Shown: piece by piece, positions 5,835 through 8,114 of the stretch
Numbering within the stretch: the first letter of the stretch is position 1
How the letters are laid out: every line of letters starts with the position of its first letter
Assembly: GCA_004555535.1 (NCBI GenBank)
Contig: SFHU01000127.1
Coordinates: 1-8,114 of the forward strand
Direction: 5' to 3'
Length of the DNA stretch: 8,114 bases
From: Clostridiales bacterium
GTDB lineage: Bacteria; Bacillota; Clostridia; Christensenellales; Aristaeellaceae
Position numbers and translations under genes: made by a program
Notes under the pieces: model-generated
What the model was told of the DNA's origin: nothing
Databases searched by the model: none
The model's input: only the letters and a program-made list of their open reading frames with translations

Positions 5835-6542
5835 ATGGAGCTGCTGTTTCTGGGGCGGGGCGCCGCGTTCAACACGTCGCAGGGCAACACGGCCGCCTGC
5901 ATTCGCGAGGGCGAAAGGCTGATGCTGCTCGACTGCGGGGAGACCGTCTTTTCCGCGCTGAAGGAGCGCGGGCTGCTGGAGGGCGTGCGCGAGGTGACCG
6001 TAGCCGTCTCCCACCTGCACAGCGACCATTGCGGCTCGCTGGGCACGCTGGGGCATTATTGCCGCTACGCGCTGGGGGCGAAGATGCGTCTTGTCGTGCC
6101 GGAGCGCGGCGATTTTGAGGAAAGGCTGCGGATGCTGCTGCAGCTCTTCGGCATCGACGTTGGCCCGGACGGGGTCTGCTTTATCCCGGCGGGGCCGCTT
6201 GGCTTTGCGGCGTTTGAACGGCTTGACCTCGTGCCGACCCGCCATGCGGAGGGCATGACGTGCTATTCCTTTGTGATGGAGACGGCGGGCGGCGGCGTGT
6301 TCTATTCCGCCGATACCTGCACGGAGGCGCCGTTTCTCGACTTTGTGCGCACGCACCCCGCGTTTGAACGGGCCTATATGGATGCCACGAGCGCCGAGGG
6401 CCCGGGCATCCACCTGCCGCTGAGCAGGCTGGCCGCGGTGACGCCGCCGGCGCTGCGCAGCCGGGTGTACCTGATGCATGTCAACGACGCGGCCTGTCTG
6501 GAGCGGGGCCGCCAGCTCGGCTTTGGCTGCGCGGAGGTGTGA
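5835..6542 (+). CDS. MBL-fold metal-dependent hydrolase
   Basis: This 235-residue cytoplasmic enzyme has the metallo-beta-lactamase fold and is closest to RNase Z/PhnP-like phosphodiesterases in pattern. Metal-binding residues are complete: SHLHSDHCG gives His60, His62, Asp64 and His65; His137 (PTRHAEG), the bridging Asp160 (YSADTC) and His215 (LMHVND) follow, with His193 as an extra candidate. The N-terminal LFLGRGAAFNTSQGNTA is the usual first strand and loop. No signal peptide is present. The ATG at 5835 has a good ribosome site nine bases upstream. The gene is divergent from the phnDCEE importer and shares a 192-base control region with it. PhnP, a cyclic ribosyl-phosphate phosphodiesterase of the C-P lyase pathway, has this fold, so a linked role is plausible, but no other C-P lyase gene is here. 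The substrate is unknown. Confidence 0.85.
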   Translation: MELLFLGRGAAFNTSQGNTAACIREGERLMLLDCGETVFSALKERGLLEGVREVTVAVSHLHSDHCGSLGTLGHYCRYALGAKMRLVVPERGDFEERLRMLLQLFGIDVGPDGVCFIPAGPLGFAAFERLDLVPTRHAEGMTCYSFVMETAGGGVFYSADTCTEAPFLDFVRTHPAFERAYMDATSAEGPGIHLPLSRLAAVTPPALRSRVYLMHVNDAACLERGRQLGFGCAEV

Positions 6543-6615
6543 GGGCGCACTGTGGGGAAGACATGGATCCCTCGGACTCCCTTCTTCGCTTCTGCTCATG
6601 AAAGCGTTTTGAAAT

Positions 6616-6656
6616 AAAAAAAAGAACGCCTGAAGACGACGGCCTTCGGGCGTTTT
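6616..6656. terminator. Bidirectional terminator between the hydrolase and the sugar kinase
   Basis: AACGCCTGAAG (6625-6635) pairs with CTTCGGGCGTT (6644-6654) with one G-T wobble around an 8-base loop. On the minus strand the stem is followed by a run of eight T (6616-6623), ideal for ending the kinase transcript. On the plus strand TTTT (6653-6656) follows the stem and can end the hydrolase transcript. The 80 bases between 6543 and 6622 hold nothing else that I can identify. Confidence 0.88.
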
Positions 6657-6702
6657 GCGTTGATCCGCTTGACGATCTGTTTCCTTTCGATGCTCCGCGC
6701 GG

Positions 6703-7677
6703 TCAGCGCGGGCTGTAGGTTTCCTTCACGCAGGCGAGCACCTGCTCCATCGGCACGACGCTGGAAATACCGCCGTGCTTCTGCGTGGACAGGCTCGCGG
6801 CGCAGCAGGCGAAGCGGACGATCTCCGTCATCTCCGCAAGGCTCAGCTCGTCGGGACGCTTGCCGAGCGCGAGGAAGCGGCTCATGGCGCTGCCGCCGAA
6901 GATGTCGCCCGCGCCGGTGGTGTCCACGACGTGAATGCCCTTCGGGGACGCAACCGTGATCGAGCCGTTTCGATTGGCGGCGTGGCAGCCCTTCGGACCG
7001 AGCGTGGCATAGACGAGCGAGACGCCGTATTCGGAGAGGAGCTTCTGCGCGCCGGCCTCCGGCGAAATCCCCCAGAGGAAGTCAATTTCCTCATCGCTGA
7101 TCTTCACGATGTCCGCCTGCGCGAGGCTCCACTCAATCTGCGCGCGGGCCTCGTCCTCGCTCTGCCAGAGGGGCTTGCGCAGGTTGGGATCGAGGCTGAT
7201 GAGCTTGCCCTGCGCCTTGGCGCGGGCGATGGCGGCGCGCGTGGCGCTGCGCACAGGCTCGTCCGTCAGGCTCAGCGTGCCGAAATGGAAGACGCGGCAG
7301 TCGTCGATCAGCCCGGTGTCAAGCGCCTCTGCCTCGGTCAGGCGCGTGTCCGCGCCGGGCTTGCGGGCAAAGCTGAACTCCCGGTTGCCGGTGCTGTCAA
7401 GCGTGACAAAGGCCAGCGTCGTAAACACGTTGGGATCCATGATGATGCCACGGGTGTCGATGCCGCGGCTCTCCAGCGTGCCGGTGAGCAGCTTGCCAAA
7501 GGTGTCCGCACCGACCTTGCCGAGCATGGCGGTGGTGCAGCCATAGGCCTGCAGCGCGGCGAGATAATTGCCGGGCGCGCCGCCGGGGTTGGCGGCGAGG
7601 GTCGGGTAGCCCGCCTCATCCTTCGAGGCACAGGCGAAGTCAATGAGCAGCTCGCCAAGGGCGACGACATCAAACAT
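6703..7677 (-). CDS. PfkB-family carbohydrate kinase, fructokinase-like
   Basis: This 324-residue cytoplasmic sugar kinase is of the ribokinase/PfkB family. It has GELLIDF (8-14), the first PfkB signature NPGGAPGNYLAAL (30-42), SLDPNLR (161-167), which is typical of fructokinases, the ATP-side segment TLGPKG (225-230), and the second signature DTTGAGDIFGG (252-262) with catalytic base Asp258. The length is normal. I chose the ATG at 7677 because AAAGGAG (7687-7693) is nine bases before it; a TTG one codon earlier is possible. It lies 46 bases after a LacI-family gene on the same strand, a common arrangement for regulated sugar kinases, and a strong terminator follows it. Fructose is the best substrate guess, but 2-keto-3-deoxygluconate and other sugars are phosphorylated by close relatives, so no gene symbol is given. 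Confidence 0.9.
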   Translation of the reverse strand: MFDVVALGELLIDFACASKDEAGYPTLAANPGGAPGNYLAALQAYGCTTAMLGKVGADTFGKLLTGTLESRGIDTRGIIMDPNVFTTLAFVTLDSTGNREFSFARKPGADTRLTEAEALDTGLIDDCRVFHFGTLSLTDEPVRSATRAAIARAKAQGKLISLDPNLRKPLWQSEDEARAQIEWSLAQADIVKISDEEIDFLWGISPEAGAQKLLSEYGVSLVYATLGPKGCHAANRNGSITVASPKGIHVVDTTGAGDIFGGSAMSRFLALGKRPDELSLAEMTEIVRFACCAASLSTQKHGGISSVVPMEQVLACVKETYSPR

Positions 7678-7723
7678 CAAAACACACTCCTTTGAAGATG
7701 GTTCTGGCTTGGTGGAGAAGCGA

Positions 7724-8114
7724 TTATGTGACAGGCAGGGTGGTTCCGCCGTCTGCGTAGGTGACAGGCAGACAGATGAGCGAGGGCAGCCCCTTGAAGT
7801 CCGGGGAGAGTACCATGCTCACGCAGGCCTCCGCGATGTCTGCGACGGGCTGCACAATCGTGGAGCAGACATAGTCGAGATCGCCGAACATGCGAATGCC
7901 GTCAAAGCCGATGACCTGCACATCCTCCGGCACGCGCAGGCCCATGCCGCGCAGGATGCCGATGATCTGATAGGCCACCGTGTCCGTGCCGCAGAAAAGG
8001 CCGTCAAAGATGAGGCGGCCTCCCTCCATGTTGGCGCGCAGGAAGGTCTCAAACGCAGAGAGCGGCGTTCCGTCGTCCAGCAGCAGGCACTCGTAGGGCA
8101 GCCCCAGCTCCATG
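7724..8114 (-). CDS. LacI-family transcriptional regulator, C-terminal part
   Basis: The visible 129 residues or so are the C-terminal half of the periplasmic-binding-protein-like effector domain of a LacI regulator. DGLFCGTDTVAYQIIG, GLRVPEDVQVIGFDGI and the closing SLICLPVTYADGG are family hallmarks. The DNA-binding helix-turn-helix and first effector subdomain lie beyond the window edge, and the methionine at 8111-8113 is internal, not the start. It is followed by the PfkB kinase on the same strand, so it probably senses a sugar or sugar phosphate and controls that gene and itself. The promoter and operator lie outside the window. The 46 bases between it and the kinase show only the kinase ribosome site. 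Confidence 0.92.
   Translation of the reverse strand, partial: MELGLPYECLLLDDGTPLSAFETFLRANMEGGRLIFDGLFCGTDTVAYQIIGILRGMGLRVPEDVQVIGFDGIRMFGDLDYVCSTIVQPVADIAEACVSMVLSPDFKGLPSLICLPVTYADGGTTLPVT

Noticed and set aside
1..8114. CRISPR array, tRNA, rRNA, insertion sequence or phage genes
   Set aside because: I saw no regularly spaced repeats, no tRNA-like cloverleaf, no rRNA sequence and no transposase or integrase motifs in any frame.

Overview
The window is about 8.1 kb of GC-rich bacterial DNA. Several features point to a high-GC member of the Clostridia, probably gut-associated: sigma-A promoters with 17-bp spacers, strong AGGAGG-type ribosome sites, a DUF4364-type protein, and an HPr-like protein of the kind common in clostridial genomes. 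Christensenellales or a related order is a guess. The sequence alone does not fix the taxon.

Layout. (1) Positions 1-1000, plus strand: a long imperfect hairpin, a clear sigma-A promoter, a small HPr-fold protein without the phosphoacceptor histidine, a DUF4364 family protein starting at GTG, and a terminator. (2) Positions 1005-2299: a scar region. It holds nested inverted repeats, an AraC-family regulator remnant (minus) that has lost most of its middle and its N-terminus, and head-to-head with it a D-galactonate dehydratase (dgoD) lacking about its first 59 codons. The divergent promoter region that should lie between the two is gone. (3) Positions 2325-5722: a complete phosphonate-type ABC importer operon on the minus strand, phnD-phnC-phnE-phnE, tightly coupled, with a near-consensus promoter, candidate control sites and a terminator. 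(4) Positions 5774-6542, plus strand: a metallo-beta-lactamase-fold hydrolase divergent from the importer, with its own near-consensus promoter. (5) Positions 6623-8114, minus strand: a bidirectional terminator, a PfkB-family sugar kinase (fructokinase-like), and the C-terminal part of a LacI-family regulator that runs off the window.

How the genes may work together. The importer would capture a phosphonate-like or other small phosphorus-containing ligand. The divergent hydrolase is a possible partner, because a fold relative (PhnP) acts in phosphonate breakdown, but no C-P lyase genes are present here. LacI plus PfkB looks like a sugar-responsive kinase unit. The dgoD/AraC pair looks like a dead galactonate unit. 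I see no clearly undescribed system. The items most worth a second look are the double deletion scar, the importer/hydrolase pair with its operator-like intergenic region, and unusual features of the PhnD binding protein.
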